Positions 1-8,711 of a DNA stretch of 64,000 nucleotides are shown piece by piece. Location: positions 222,029 through 286,028 of the forward strand of contig JAETOO010000005.1 in NCBI GenBank assembly GCA_021771715.1, in the 5' to 3' direction. Both the position numbers and the translations under genes were made by a program. The DNA is from Oscillospiraceae bacterium. GTDB taxonomy: Bacteria; Bacillota; Clostridia; Lachnospirales; Lachnospiraceae. The notes below the pieces were generated by a model. That model was not told the origin of the DNA, did not search any database, and saw nothing but the letters and a program-made list of their open reading frames with translations. Within the stretch, counting starts at the first letter, position 1, and every line of letters starts with the position of its first letter.

Positions 1-764
1 TTGCAGCGGCTCTTCGCGCGCAGGTACCGCGCGAGAATCTTTGGGGAGAAATGCGCCGCCTTCTCGGCGAGGGAATCGGACTTGCTGCTCTTCTGCATGC
101 TCTCAAGGCTGCGGCTCACGAAGTACGTGACGCTCCCCAGGCCGAAAAAGTACTCGATCCCCTTCTTGAGTCCCAGCTTGAAGCCCTTCTTGTTGCGCTC
201 ACTGAAGGACATGGTGACCGCGTCCTTCACGGCAGGCAGGTACTCGATGTCGATCTCATCGTGGAGCAGGAGCGGCATCAGGCCGGTCGCGTAGGGAAGC
301 GGGGCAAGCGCATACAGCATGTGGTCCGTCACGGAGATATCAAAATCCCCGCGGCCCTTTCCGGTGGCGATGATGAAGCAGGCCATCATGTTGTGCTTGT
401 AGGTGTCGAGCATGCCCTTTGTGTAGGGCGCCACCTTGGTCGGGTGCATGCCGCCCTCCCAGGTGGTCTGAATCCAGAGCACGGGCTCCGCCGGGAGCAG
501 GTCTGTCTGCTTGCCGAGCAGGATATCCGCGTAGTCGTCGTACGTCGTCAGAGGCACCATCTGCCGGAACTCCTCGAGTGTGTGCGGAACCTTACCCTTG
601 AGGATGTGCTGCCCGAGCCCCGAACCGCTCCAGAGCGCAATCTCCTCCATCACGAGGCGCTTCTGCATCGCCATGTATTCTTCCAGATTCATATTCAGAA
701 AACCGCAGTATTCTTCCCAGATCTCAGCCTTTGAATAGAGCCGGAGTTTTTCCTGAAAACGCAT
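1..764 (-). CDS. GH3-like (auxin-responsive promoter family) acyl-adenylating protein, C-terminally cut
   Basis: The reading frame opens at an ATG at 764, shortly after a GGAGG-type ribosome site, and runs off the left edge, so about 254 codons of the N-terminal half are visible. The segment 'FRQMVPLTTYDDYADILL' resembles the N-terminal part of bacterial GH3-family proteins, which are related to acyl-adenylate-forming enzymes; 'LWIQTTWEGG' follows in the expected order. The real bacterial substrate is unknown. The visible part lacks the C-terminal half, so the adenylation motifs cannot all be checked. It is the last visible gene of a minus-strand run. Family assignment is by motif resemblance only; function is not inferred beyond possible acyl activation. 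Confidence 0.6.
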   Translation of the reverse strand, partial: MRFQEKLRLYSKAEIWEEYCGFLNMNLEEYMAMQKRLVMEEIALWSGSGLGQHILKGKVPHTLEEFRQMVPLTTYDDYADILLGKQTDLLPAEPVLWIQTTWEGGMHPTKVAPYTKGMLDTYKHNMMACFIIATGKGRGDFDISVTDHMLYALAPLPYATGLMPLLLHDEIDIEYLPAVKDAVTMSFSERNKKGFKLGLKKGIEYFFGLGSVTYFVSRSLESMQKSSKSDSLAEKAAHFSPKILARYLRAKSRC

Positions 765-908
765 GTCCGCGCCTCCTTTCTCGTGTGTGTCTTTTTTGTC
801 TTGCCGTATGAGGCGGTGTATCCCGCGCTGTCTGGCGTATCTGCAGGTAGTGCCGATATACTGCACGGGTCTCACGCCGTCGTCCATCCGTCCTGTGAAA
901 CGGCGCTG

Positions 909-1478
909 TCAGCCGCGCCACCTGCGGGTCTGTACGGCCCTGCGGATGCTCGCTGCGCCAGGCAGCAGGAACGGGGTGCTGTCTTTATATGTATCGTAGC
1001 CTGTGAAGGTACGGGGAAAGGTCCAGAGATCCTGAAAAATCACGTACAAAAGGTCCAGAAAGCTGTAGAACATGCCGGCCGGCAGAAGCCGGGACGGACG
1101 CACTGCGAGCCCGAGGAATAGATAAAACAGGAAAAACCACAGAACACCCGGATGTCTGCACAGCGCATACATCCCCTTATCGTAGACGGCTCTCCTGCCC
1201 TCCTGCGACACGTACGTCGCCTCAAAGGGAAGAGCGAAAAACAGGGTGTAGATCAATAGAATCAGGAAAAAAACGGCCGCGAAAAAGAGAAGGCAGGGAA
1301 CCGGCCGAAATGCCCGCAGCGATTCTGCGTGCAATAGCTCATACATGGTCGATGCGCACAGGATCAGGCTGCCCAAAAGAAAGGTCAGATGCAGAATGCG
1401 ATTCTGCCAGATGACACTGTTGATATCATATAAAAAATACAAGCCGAAACCAAAGATGCCCGTTATTATGTAACTCAC
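909..1478 (-). CDS. Isoprenylcysteine carboxyl methyltransferase-like integral membrane protein
   Basis: A 189-residue hydrophobic protein with about five membrane segments. The C-terminal half holds 'YALCRHPGVLWFF', which resembles the RHPxY-type SAM-binding motif of ICMT/PEMT-like membrane methyltransferases, followed by another long hydrophobic stretch. A longer frame starts upstream at 1550, but the GTG at 1478 has GGAGGG five bases upstream and gives a protein that begins directly before the first membrane segment, so this start was chosen. It sits 105 bases downstream of dut on the same strand. The substrate is unknown. The very basic C-terminal tail is unusual. It could instead be an unrelated small membrane protein, since only one motif supports the family. 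Confidence 0.5.
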   Translation of the reverse strand: MSYIITGIFGFGLYFLYDINSVIWQNRILHLTFLLGSLILCASTMYELLHAESLRAFRPVPCLLFFAAVFFLILLIYTLFFALPFEATYVSQEGRRAVYDKGMYALCRHPGVLWFFLFYLFLGLAVRPSRLLPAGMFYSFLDLLYVIFQDLWTFPRTFTGYDTYKDSTPFLLPGAASIRRAVQTRRWRG

Positions 1479-1583
1479 GATACCCTCCGAAAAGAGATGG
1501 CGGCAGAAACCGTCCGCCTGTTGGGGTTTACACTCCACACCACCTATCATACTACTCTTTTCGGGATTGGTAAAGACATTTTG

Positions 1584-2018
1584 TCAGTTTTTGCCGGTAC
1601 TTCCGATTCCGCCGCGGTCGGGCGCTTCCAGCCGGCTGCACTCCTCGAAGGTCACCTGCGGCTGATGCTCGACGATCCGGAACTGGCAGATCCGGTCGTT
1701 CACGTGGATCTCGGTGTCGCGCAGCGCGTAGGCCGCCATGTACCACCAGTCGTTCGGCCCCGCGTACGACTCGTCCACGATGCCGGTGTGGTTGGTCTGG
1801 ATGATGCCGAAGTTCCGGTAGGTCGAGCTGCGCGGTACAATGTGCGCCTCATACCCCTTCGGAAGCTGCATCGCGACTCCCAGATGGATCAGGTGAAAAT
1901 CGCCCTTCTTCATGACGACGTGTTCCGCGGCGCGCAGGTCAATCCAGTCGGATTTGCCGTCAATGTATTCGAGGCGTTTGATGCTGTCGTTCAGATACTG
2001 TATTTTAATGGTCTCCAT
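1584..2018 (-). CDS. dut: dUTP diphosphatase
   Basis: Hydrolyses dUTP to dUMP and pyrophosphate in the cytosol, keeping uracil out of DNA and supplying thymidylate synthesis. The 144-residue length is normal for the trimeric family. The conserved motifs are in order: '[12 protein letters not shown]' (phosphate-binding Arg-Ser-Ser), '[10 protein letters not shown]' (catalytic Asp region), and the C-terminal 'DRGGIGSTG' glycine-rich arm that closes over the nucleotide. The ATG at 2018 follows AGGAG with good spacing. It is downstream of nrdG and queA on the same strand, so a nucleotide-metabolism context fits. The C-terminal arm is complete, so the enzyme is probably active. Confidence 0.92.
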   Translation of the reverse strand: METIKIQYLNDSIKRLEYIDGKSDWIDLRAAEHVVMKKGDFHLIHLGVAMQLPKGYEAHIVPRSSTYRNFGIIQTNHTGIVDESYAGPNDWWYMAAYALRDTEIHVNDRICQFRIVEHQPQVTFEECSRLEAPDRGGIGSTGKN

Positions 2019-2184
2019 GCTGTACTCCTGTTCTGCCCTTCGGCGTGGAAGTAACGATCACAACTCTGTCTTTGCATGGTGGCTGTGAAGTGGTGATCGC
2101 GGTTATGTCTTTATCTGTTGCTGCGAATTGCCCATTGTAGCGGGGAACGGCTGATTGCCCTTGCGGCCTATGTTTTTGCAGCAA

Positions 2185-2676
2185 TCAGTCGCAGTGCAGA
2201 ATGACCTGGCCGGCGGCGAGCGACGGCTGGACCGCGATCACCCGCTGGTTCGAGCTGCCGCGCCAGTGGAGCTGTGTGTCGCGCAGCTCTCTTTTGTAGC
2301 GGCCGTCCACGAGGACGTCGAGGTACTGCGCGATGTCGCGCTGCCGCACATACTCCCAGTCATATCCGGTGTAGAGCCAGATCGTCCGGTCCGGGAAGGT
2401 CCGGCGTATTTCTCTCGCGAGCGACACGATGTCCGCCTCATTTGACGGGGCGAGCGGGTCGCCGCCGCTCAGAGTGATTCCGGAGATGTACGGTTTTGCG
2501 AGCTCGGCAAAGAGCTCCGCCTTCTCCTTTTCTGTAAACGGAAGGCCGCCGTCGGGATCCCAGGTCAGAGGATTCTGGCACTCCGGGCAGTGATGCGGAC
2601 AGCCGGCCACCCAGAGGACCACCCGCAGGCCGTCCCCGTTGAGCATGTCATCTTTCGTAATGTTGTGGTATCTCAT
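2185..2676 (-). CDS. nrdG: Anaerobic ribonucleoside-triphosphate reductase activating protein
   Basis: Radical-SAM activase that installs the glycyl radical on the anaerobic reductase NrdD. The N-terminal part shows 'AGCPHHCPECQNPLTW', a CX3CX2C cluster motif that binds the 4Fe-4S cluster and SAM, followed by the 'LSGGDPL' motif typical of the activase family. Length (163 residues) is typical. A longer in-frame reading begins at 2730, inside the end of queA, but the ATG at 2676 has GAAGGA about eight bases upstream and gives the usual N-terminus 'MRYHNITKDDML'. nrdD, its obligate partner, is not in the window; here nrdG sits between queA and dut. Confidence 0.92.
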   Translation of the reverse strand: MRYHNITKDDMLNGDGLRVVLWVAGCPHHCPECQNPLTWDPDGGLPFTEKEKAELFAELAKPYISGITLSGGDPLAPSNEADIVSLAREIRRTFPDRTIWLYTGYDWEYVRQRDIAQYLDVLVDGRYKRELRDTQLHWRGSSNQRVIAVQPSLAAGQVILHCD

Positions 2677-2704
2677 AACATGTTCCTTCTCTGTAAGCAG
2701 TGGT

Positions 2705-3730
2705 TTAATGTATGAGCATCGCATCGCCAAAGGAAAAGAACCGGTACTGCTGCCGGATGGCTTCCTCGTAGGCGGCCATGATCTTCTCCTTCCCCGCGAG
2801 CGCCGACACGAGCATGACGAGCGTGGACTCGGGCAGATGGAAATTGGTGATCAGGCAGTCGAGCACCTTGAACTGATAGCCCGGATAGATAAAGATCTCG
2901 GTCTGGCCGCTGCACGCGCGAAGCGTGCCGTCCTTGGCCGCTGCGGACTCGACGGTGCGGCAGCTGGTCGTCCCGACGCAGATCACGCGCCCTCCGCTCT
3001 GCTTCGTCTCGTTGATCAATCGTGCGGCCTCCTCGGTGATCTGGTAATACTCGGAGTGCATGTGGTGCTGGGTCACATCGTCGACCTTGACCGGCCGGAA
3101 GGTGCCCAGTCCGACGTGCAGCGTGACCTCGGCGATCTTCACGCCCATATCGCGCACCTGCTGCAGCAGCTCGGGGGTGAAGTGAAGGCCGGCGGTCGGC
3201 GCGGCGGCACTGCCCTCGTATTTCGCGTAGACCGTCTGATAGCGGTTTTTGTCCTTGAGCTCGTGCGTGATGTACGGCGGAAGCGGCATCTGGCCGAGCT
3301 GGTCGAGAATCTCCTCAAAGATTCCCTCGTACGTAAACCGGATCAGACGGTTCCCCTCGTCGACGATGTCGAGGACCTCTCCGGTCAAAAGCCCGTCGCC
3401 AAAGACAAGCCGCGTGCCTGGCCGCGCCTTCTTTCCTGGCTTCACGAGCGTCTCCCACACATCGTGCTCCCTGCGTTTGAGCAGCAGGATCTCGATCAGC
3501 GCGCCGGTCCCCTCGCGGACTCCGTACAGCCGTGCAGGGATGACCTTTGTGTTGTTGAGCACGAGGCAGTCGCCCTTCTGCAGGTAATCAGTGATGTTGT
3601 AAAAATGGCGGTGCTCCATCGCCCCGGTCTTGCGGTCGAGCACGAGCAGGCGGGAGGACGAGCGGTCGTCCAGCGGATCCTGCGCGATCAGCTCCTTCGG
3701 GAGATCAAAATAAAAATCAGAGGTTTTCAT
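2705..3730 (-). CDS. queA: S-adenosylmethionine:tRNA ribosyltransferase-isomerase
   Basis: Transfers and isomerises the ribose of SAM onto 7-aminomethyl-7-deazaguanine in tRNA, making epoxyqueuosine. The protein has 341 residues, the normal length. It begins '[20 protein letters not shown]' and contains 'SSRLLVLD', '[12 protein letters not shown]', 'PTAGLHFT', 'HVGLGTF' and '[17 protein letters not shown]', all family landmarks. The ATG at 3730 follows AAAGGAAT; the longer frame to 3775 lacks a better ribosome site. The stop lies 28 bases before nrdG, so the two may share a transcript. Other queuosine genes (tgt, queF and so on) are not seen nearby. Confidence 0.95.
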   Translation of the reverse strand: MKTSDFYFDLPKELIAQDPLDDRSSSRLLVLDRKTGAMEHRHFYNITDYLQKGDCLVLNNTKVIPARLYGVREGTGALIEILLLKRREHDVWETLVKPGKKARPGTRLVFGDGLLTGEVLDIVDEGNRLIRFTYEGIFEEILDQLGQMPLPPYITHELKDKNRYQTVYAKYEGSAAAPTAGLHFTPELLQQVRDMGVKIAEVTLHVGLGTFRPVKVDDVTQHHMHSEYYQITEEAARLINETKQSGGRVICVGTTSCRTVESAAAKDGTLRACSGQTEIFIYPGYQFKVLDCLITNFHLPESTLVMLVSALAGKEKIMAAYEEAIRQQYRFFSFGDAMLIH

Positions 3731-3811
3731 AAATTCAACATTCCTTTCGGACAAAGTGTACACAGTGGCAGTCATCCGTTTTCAGGTGAGATGCGGACGG
3801 GAGCCGGGAAA

Positions 3812-4591
3812 TCAGTAAAACAGAAGGTCCTGTGCCTCGATGACCCAGCGCGGCGCGCAGCTCCCGTCCTCTTCCGCCCCTGATCCGCAGGGATCGAGCC
3901 GGACAATGGTGACCGCACAGTTTTTCGGCACCCCGGTGTCCCAGAAATCAGCGAGGGCGCTGCGGCGGATATTCGCGAGCAGCGCGCGGGATGCGGCCCC
4001 GTGTGTCGAGACGAGAATCGTCTCCTCGGCCAAAGCTGCGGCGTCATCTCCTGCAGCAAGGACTGTGGGCGCCGTCCCCTCTCCTGCAGCAAGGACCGCG
4101 GGCGCCGTCCCCTCTCCCGCGGCAAGATCTGCAGGCGCTGTCTCTCCGCCGCACAGGCTAAGTGGTTTCTCCATTCCGGCGAGCTCCCGGAGGAAGTCTC
4201 CGGTCCGGGCGAGCAGCGCCTCAAGGCTCTCGCCGCCCTCCGGCGCGACGTAACGGTCAGGCTGCCGGAAGAAATCATAGTAGCGCGGGACCACGATCGC
4301 CCCGTCCTCATTTTTTACGCGCACGCTCTCCTCTGCTCCGAAGCTGATCTCGGCGATCCGTGGATCCTCGACGAGCGGGATCTGACGGCCTCCGAGCACG
4401 AGCCGCGCCGTCTCCTTTGCGCGGGAGAGCGGGCTGGTGTAGCATTTCGTGAAGGGCACCTTCTGTAAAGCACGGGCGGTTACCTGTGCCAGTAATCGCC
4501 CGTTTTCATTTAATTCAATATCCGTCTGGCCCTGGAGGCGCAGCAGATGATTCCACTGCGTCTCCCCGTGCCGGATTATATAGAGCTTCAT
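3812..4591 (-). CDS. Histidine phosphatase (phosphoglycerate mutase-like) family protein with internal repeat
   Basis: The N-terminus 'MKLYIIRHGETQWN' is the RHG phosphohistidine motif of the histidine phosphatase superfamily. A C-terminal 'VSTHGAASRALL' supplies the second catalytic His, and 'SPLSRAKETA' is the conserved phosphate-pocket segment. The start at 4591 has GGAGG six bases upstream. At 259 residues it is longer than simple family members. The excess is partly explained by residues about 147-183, where an 11-residue unit of the type 'GEGTAPAVLAA' is repeated three times in front of the second catalytic motif. Substrate specificity cannot be read from sequence; such proteins act on sugar phosphates, cobalamin intermediates or nucleotides. 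Confidence 0.8.
   Translation of the reverse strand: MKLYIIRHGETQWNHLLRLQGQTDIELNENGRLLAQVTARALQKVPFTKCYTSPLSRAKETARLVLGGRQIPLVEDPRIAEISFGAEESVRVKNEDGAIVVPRYYDFFRQPDRYVAPEGGESLEALLARTGDFLRELAGMEKPLSLCGGETAPADLAAGEGTAPAVLAAGEGTAPTVLAAGDDAAALAEETILVSTHGAASRALLANIRRSALADFWDTGVPKNCAVTIVRLDPCGSGAEEDGSCAPRWVIEAQDLLFY
4040..4145 (-). repeat. 33-bp in-frame tandem repeat inside the histidine phosphatase gene
   Basis: Three adjacent copies of a 33-bp unit, recognisable on the plus strand by recurring 'gcaaggac...gcgggcgccgtcccctctcc'. The period is a multiple of three, so the reading frame is kept. The encoded peptide is rich in Gly, Ala, Thr and Pro and would form a flexible loop between the two catalytic motifs. 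Confidence 0.75.
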
Positions 4592-4678
4592 AGTACCTCC
4601 TGCCCGATTTTCGTGGGCAATGAGCCAGGCAGCCATGTCCGCATGGATATATTTGGCAGCGCTGTGTGTGTTTTGGAT

Positions 4679-7096
4679 TCACGAACGGATCTCGATGTGC
4701 ATGGACTCGAGGCCGTTCCAGATCTTCTTCATCGCGGCAGTGATATCCGCCTCCTCGAGCGTGCGGTCTTTTGCACGGAAGGTGATGGAGTACGCCATCG
4801 ACTTGCAGCCCATGCGGATCTGTGCGCCTTCGTAGATATCGAAGAGCTGGCAGCTCTCGAGGATCTTGCCGCCGCGCTGGATGATCATGTCCTCGATCTG
4901 CCCCGCAAGGACGGTCTTTGGAACAATCATGCTGATATCTCTTGTGACGGCCGGGAACCTGGCGATGCCCTCATACTTGCGGTCGAACGTCGCGAGCTCT
5001 GTCACCTCTGGCATGTCGAGCACGGCAATGTATGCTTTCTCGCCGATGCCGTACGTAGCCGCGACGGTCGGGTGCACCTCCCCGAGGTAACCGATCCGCG
5101 TCTTCTTGTAGTAGATATTTGCCTGACGGCCCGGGTGCAGGAACGGACGGTCATGCTCCGGCTGGTAGGAGCGTCTTCCGCTTATGCCGAGCTTGTCGAG
5201 GAACTCCTCGACGACGCCCTTCATCGTGAAGAAGTCCCCCTCCCCGTACATGCCCAGGGTAAACTGCATCCGCTCATCCGGCAGCTCGCGAAGCGGCAGC
5301 TCCTTCGGAAGGTAGATGTTGCCGAGCTCGTAGAGCCGGACATTTTTGTTCCGGTGGCTGTAGTTGAAGGCCAGGGAGGTCAGCATGCCGTTGACAGACT
5401 GGGTCCGCATGATGCTGAAATCCTCGCCGAGCGGATTCATGATCCGGATGGCGTTGCGCAGCGGGGAATCCTGCGGGATCAGAAGGCGGTCAAACGCCTT
5501 GGGGCTCTCGAACGAGTACATCATGCCCTGGGAGAAGCCGCAGAACTCTGCGATCTCCTGTGCGATCTGGCGCACGCGCAGGTCGAACGGCAGCTTGCCG
5601 GTCGTCGCCTCGCCGGTCGGGAGCGTCGTCGGGATGTTGGCGTAGCCGTAAAACCGCGCGACCTCCTCGGCGAGATCCGCCGTGCGGAAAAGGTCCTGAC
5701 GGAAGGTCGGCGCGATCACCTCGCGCGTCTCGGGATCGTAGCCGAGATCAATCTTCCTGAAGTAGCCGAGCATCTCCTCCTCGGAGAGGTCTGTCCCGAG
5801 CAGCGCGTTGATCCGCTCCGGCTCAAACGGGATGCGCACCGGCTGTTTTACGACCGGGTACACGTCGACCATGCCGCCGACCACCTCGCCGGCGCCCATC
5901 TCCTCCACGAGCTGGCAGGCGCGATTGATCGCCTCCTCGGCATTGTTCGGGTCGAGACCCTTCTCAAACTTCGCGGACGCCTCCGTGCGCAGGCCGATTC
6001 GCTTGGACGAGAGGCGGATGTTCGTGCCGTCGAAGCAGGCCGCCTCGAAGAGCATGGTTGTCACGTTGTCCGTGATCATCGAGTTCTCGCCGCCCATGAT
6101 GCCCGCGATGCCGACAGACTTCTCTCCGTCGCAGATCATGAGGACGTTCTCGTCGAGATGGCGCTCCTGGTCGTCCAGTGTGACGAACGTCTCGCCAGGC
6201 TTCGCGCGGCGCACGACGATCTCGCGGCCCGCGATCTGATCGTAGTCGTACGCGTGCATCGGCTGGCCGTACTCCTCCATGATGTAGTTCGTGATGTCGA
6301 CGATGTTGTTGATCGGGCGGATGCCGGCTGCCGCCAGACGGCGCTGCATCCACTTCGGCGACGGGGCGATCCGGATGTTCTTCACGACTCTCGCGCAGTA
6401 GCGCGGGCAGAGGTCGGGATCCTGTACCGTCACTTTGATGTAGTCGGACGCCTGCTCGTCATTTCCGGTCGGCGTCACGACGGGCGGGTGAAATTCCTTG
6501 CCGAAGGTGGCCGCCGCCTCGCGCGCGATGCCGATGACGCCGAAGCAGTCGACACGGTTTGAGGTAATCTCATATTCAAATGTGACATCGTGCAGCCCGA
6601 GCGCCTCGATCGCGTCTGCGCCGACCTCGGCGTCCTCCGGGAAAAGGTAGATGCCGTATTCCGGAGCCTCCGGGTACAGGTCACGCGAGGAGCCGAGCTC
6701 CTCGATCGAGCACATCATGCCGTTCGACTCGATGCCGCGCAGCTTGCCCTTTTTGATCGGGATGCCACCCTCGGTCATCTTGCCGTCGTGATTGCCCGCG
6801 ACTCTTCCGCCGTCGAGCACGACCGGCACCTTGTCGCCGACCTTGACGTTCGGCGCGCCGGTCACGATCTGGATCGTCTCAGAGCCGATATTGACCTGGC
6901 AGACGATCAGCTTGTCCGCGTCCGGGTGCTGCTCAATTTTCTCGATCTGGCCGATCACGATCTTGTCGAGGTCGCGGTCGGCAGCTACATAGCCCTCCAC
7001 CTTTGTCCCGGAGAGCGTCATCGCATCCGTGTACTCCTGGGCTGTGCAGTCCAGATCCGGCACGTATGCTTTTATCCATGATAACGTTGTATTCAT
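4679..7096 (-). CDS. pheT: Phenylalanyl-tRNA synthetase beta subunit
   Basis: Beta chain of the alpha2-beta2 PheRS that charges tRNA-Phe. At 805 residues it is the normal bacterial size. Domains in order: a tRNA-binding (EMAP-like) domain near residues 40-155 with 'QIVTGAPNVKVGDKVPVV'; the B3/B4 editing domain; the B5 domain; a catalytic-like core with 'EASAKFEKGLDP'; and a C-terminal anticodon-binding FDX-ACB domain with 'PAVTRDISMIVP' and 'ITFRAKDRTLEEADI'. The ATG at 7096 follows AGGAGAAGAAA. It lies 128 bases downstream of pheS and is expected to be co-transcribed under the same T-box leader. Confidence 0.97.
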   Translation of the reverse strand: MNTTLSWIKAYVPDLDCTAQEYTDAMTLSGTKVEGYVAADRDLDKIVIGQIEKIEQHPDADKLIVCQVNIGSETIQIVTGAPNVKVGDKVPVVLDGGRVAGNHDGKMTEGGIPIKKGKLRGIESNGMMCSIEELGSSRDLYPEAPEYGIYLFPEDAEVGADAIEALGLHDVTFEYEITSNRVDCFGVIGIAREAAATFGKEFHPPVVTPTGNDEQASDYIKVTVQDPDLCPRYCARVVKNIRIAPSPKWMQRRLAAAGIRPINNIVDITNYIMEEYGQPMHAYDYDQIAGREIVVRRAKPGETFVTLDDQERHLDENVLMICDGEKSVGIAGIMGGENSMITDNVTTMLFEAACFDGTNIRLSSKRIGLRTEASAKFEKGLDPNNAEEAINRACQLVEEMGAGEVVGGMVDVYPVVKQPVRIPFEPERINALLGTDLSEEEMLGYFRKIDLGYDPETREVIAPTFRQDLFRTADLAEEVARFYGYANIPTTLPTGEATTGKLPFDLRVRQIAQEIAEFCGFSQGMMYSFESPKAFDRLLIPQDSPLRNAIRIMNPLGEDFSIMRTQSVNGMLTSLAFNYSHRNKNVRLYELGNIYLPKELPLRELPDERMQFTLGMYGEGDFFTMKGVVEEFLDKLGISGRRSYQPEHDRPFLHPGRQANIYYKKTRIGYLGEVHPTVAATYGIGEKAYIAVLDMPEVTELATFDRKYEGIARFPAVTRDISMIVPKTVLAGQIEDMIIQRGGKILESCQLFDIYEGAQIRMGCKSMAYSITFRAKDRTLEEADITAAMKKIWNGLESMHIEIRS

Positions 7097-7224
7097 TTTC
7101 TTCTCCTATCCTGTTAGTCTGAGTCGGCCTGTGCCATGCTCTTGCCAGAGCCTGGCTGCGCTCAAGCTGTGCTGCCGCCTCAGCTTGCAATGTGACAGTT
7201 CCTGTAGTCAATGAGAGGCGTGTC

Positions 7225-8244
7225 TCAGAACTGCTTCAGGAAACGCACGTCGTTCTCGTAGAGCAGTCTCATGTCGTCGATTTCATATTTCAGCAGCGCG
7301 ATGCGCTCGAGTCCTACGCCGAACGCGAAGCCGGTGTACTCGTCTGGGTCGATGCCGCACATCTCAAGCACGTGCGGGTGCACCATGCCGCAGCCGAGGA
7401 TCTCGATCCAGCCGCTGCCCTTACAGAACCGGCAGCCCTTGCCGCCGCACTTGAAGCAGGAGACGTCTACCTCCGCGCTCGGCTCCGTGAATGGGAAATG
7501 GTGCGGGCGGAACTTAGTCCTAGTGTCCGGCCCGAACAGCTGCTTTGCGAACTCCTCTAAGGTGCCCTTGAGATCCGCGAACGTGATATGCTTGTCGATG
7601 ACAAGCCCCTCGATCTGGTGGAAGGACGGGGAGTGCGTCGCGTCGACCTCGTCGGAGCGGAATACGCGGCCCGGTGCGATCATGCGGATCGGCAGCTTGC
7701 CCTGCTCCATGACGCGCGCCTGTACCGGGGAGGTCTGGGTGCGCAGCACGATCTCCTTGTTGATGTAGAAGGTGTCCTGCTCATCCTTTGCGGGATGGTT
7801 TGCAGGGATGTTCAGCTTCTCGAAATTGTAGAGGTCATACTCGATCTCGGGGCCCTCCACGACCTCGTAGCCCATGCCGATGAAGATGCGCTCTACCTCC
7901 TCGAGCGCGATCGTGTTCGGGTGGCGGTGTCCGACGCTGTTCTTTTTCGCCGGGAGCGTCACGTCGATCACCTCGGATTTGAGCTGCAGCTCAAGCGCCT
8001 GCGCCTCCAGCTTCTGCTTCGTCTCATCGAGGAAGGATTCAATCTGCGCTCTCGTCTCGTTTACGAGCTGGCCGAACGCCGGACGATCCTCCGGTGCGAC
8101 CTCCTTCATGCTCTTTAATACTGCGGTAAGCTTTCCCTTTTTGCCGAGGAAGTTGACGCGGACGTCATTGAGCTTGTCCAGCGCGCCGGCCTGCTCGATC
8201 TGCGCGAGCGCCTCTTCCCTGATCGCCTTTAATTTGTCTTTCAT
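7225..8244 (-). CDS. pheS: Phenylalanyl-tRNA synthetase alpha subunit
   Basis: Catalytic alpha chain of PheRS. The 339-residue protein starts 'MKDKLKAIREEALAQIEQAG', has the N-terminal coiled-coil, class II motif 2 in 'RTQTSPVQARVM', and motif 3 in 'GFAFGVGLERIALLKY'. 'FRPHHFPFTEPSAEVDVSC' is the amino-acid pocket region. Between them lies a cysteine-rich 'CFKCGGKGCRFCKGSG' loop common in Gram-positive PheS. The frame continues upstream to 8556, but that stretch is the T-box leader. The ATG at 8244 follows AAAGGATAAGGTC and gives the normal length. Regulation by uncharged tRNA-Phe is indicated by the leader described separately. Confidence 0.97.
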   Translation of the reverse strand: MKDKLKAIREEALAQIEQAGALDKLNDVRVNFLGKKGKLTAVLKSMKEVAPEDRPAFGQLVNETRAQIESFLDETKQKLEAQALELQLKSEVIDVTLPAKKNSVGHRHPNTIALEEVERIFIGMGYEVVEGPEIEYDLYNFEKLNIPANHPAKDEQDTFYINKEIVLRTQTSPVQARVMEQGKLPIRMIAPGRVFRSDEVDATHSPSFHQIEGLVIDKHITFADLKGTLEEFAKQLFGPDTRTKFRPHHFPFTEPSAEVDVSCFKCGGKGCRFCKGSGWIEILGCGMVHPHVLEMCGIDPDEYTGFAFGVGLERIALLKYEIDDMRLLYENDVRFLKQF

Positions 8245-8299
8245 GACCTTATCCTTTCTATAGATAAATTTGCGGGTGTAAGTTGGATGGCACCCTGCG

Positions 8300-8560
8300 T
8301 CTTTCGGGCAAACAAAAATGCTCCGCCCCATGAAGGGACGAAGCGTAATGTTCCGTGGTACCACCCTGATTCCTGCCGTGCGGCAGGCACTCCTGTACGC
8401 GTAACGTGCGTCTGCGTCGCTGCCTACCGGGAACCGGGTACGGGACTGTTCAGCAGCGAGGCTCCGGTGTGAAATTCGATCCGCGTCTGAACCTGAGGAG
8501 CTTCCAGCCGATGACATCCTCTCTCTGTCGGAAAACGCTGCACTACTTTGCACCATCTGC
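8300..8560 (-). promoter_or_regulatory. Phe-specific T-box riboswitch upstream of pheST
   Basis: On the minus strand the conserved T-box sequence GGGTGGTACCACGG lies at 8353-8366, just before an intrinsic terminator. A Stem I region upstream contains the AGAGAGGATG-type element near 8510-8522 and a specifier-loop context GAATTTCACACC, in which TTC (8471-8473) reads as the Phe codon. Uncharged tRNA-Phe should pair with the specifier and the T-box bulge, favouring the antiterminator and letting transcription enter pheS. The codon matches the downstream genes, which supports the reading. Confidence 0.93.
8314..8345 (-). terminator. T-box terminator hairpin
   Basis: Minus-strand CGCTTCGTCCC (8345-8335), loop TTCAT, GGGGCGGAGC (8329-8320), then ATTTTTG. 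The 5' arm lies a few bases after the T-box sequence, as expected for a leader that switches between terminator and antiterminator. Confidence 0.9.
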
Positions 8561-8577
8561 GCCTGTGACTGTCCTTT

Positions 8578-8605
8578 ATTTTACCATAAGAATTTTATCT
8601 GTCAA
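8578..8605 (-). promoter_or_regulatory. Promoter of the pheST leader
   Basis: Minus strand TTGACA (8605-8600), a 16-base spacer and TAAAAT (8583-8578). The -35 box lies inside the 39-bp repeat shared with the 3' end of yihY. Confidence 0.75.
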
Positions 8606-8632
8606 GAGCAAACAGCTCCGGATCGGCAAGAT
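8594..8632. repeat. Left direct repeat bounding the accessory island
   Basis: The 39 bases are identical, apart from one base, to 14371-14409, where they form the last codons and stop of yihY. On the minus strand this copy encodes the yihY C-terminal sequence DPELFALDR and a stop, but here it is detached from the gene. Confidence 0.85.
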
Positions 8633-8711
8633 GCTTTCTTGAACGGTGAATTTATGTAGAAGAATGCAGAAATTTATGATAACGTATATCATGTATGAGG
8701 AGGATGTGTTT

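Noticed and set aside
4547..6562. 671-codon plus-strand frame opposite pheT
   Set aside because: Shadow frame in GC-rich DNA. Protein is Arg/His/Leu/Asp-rich with no motif, while pheT on the other strand is certain.
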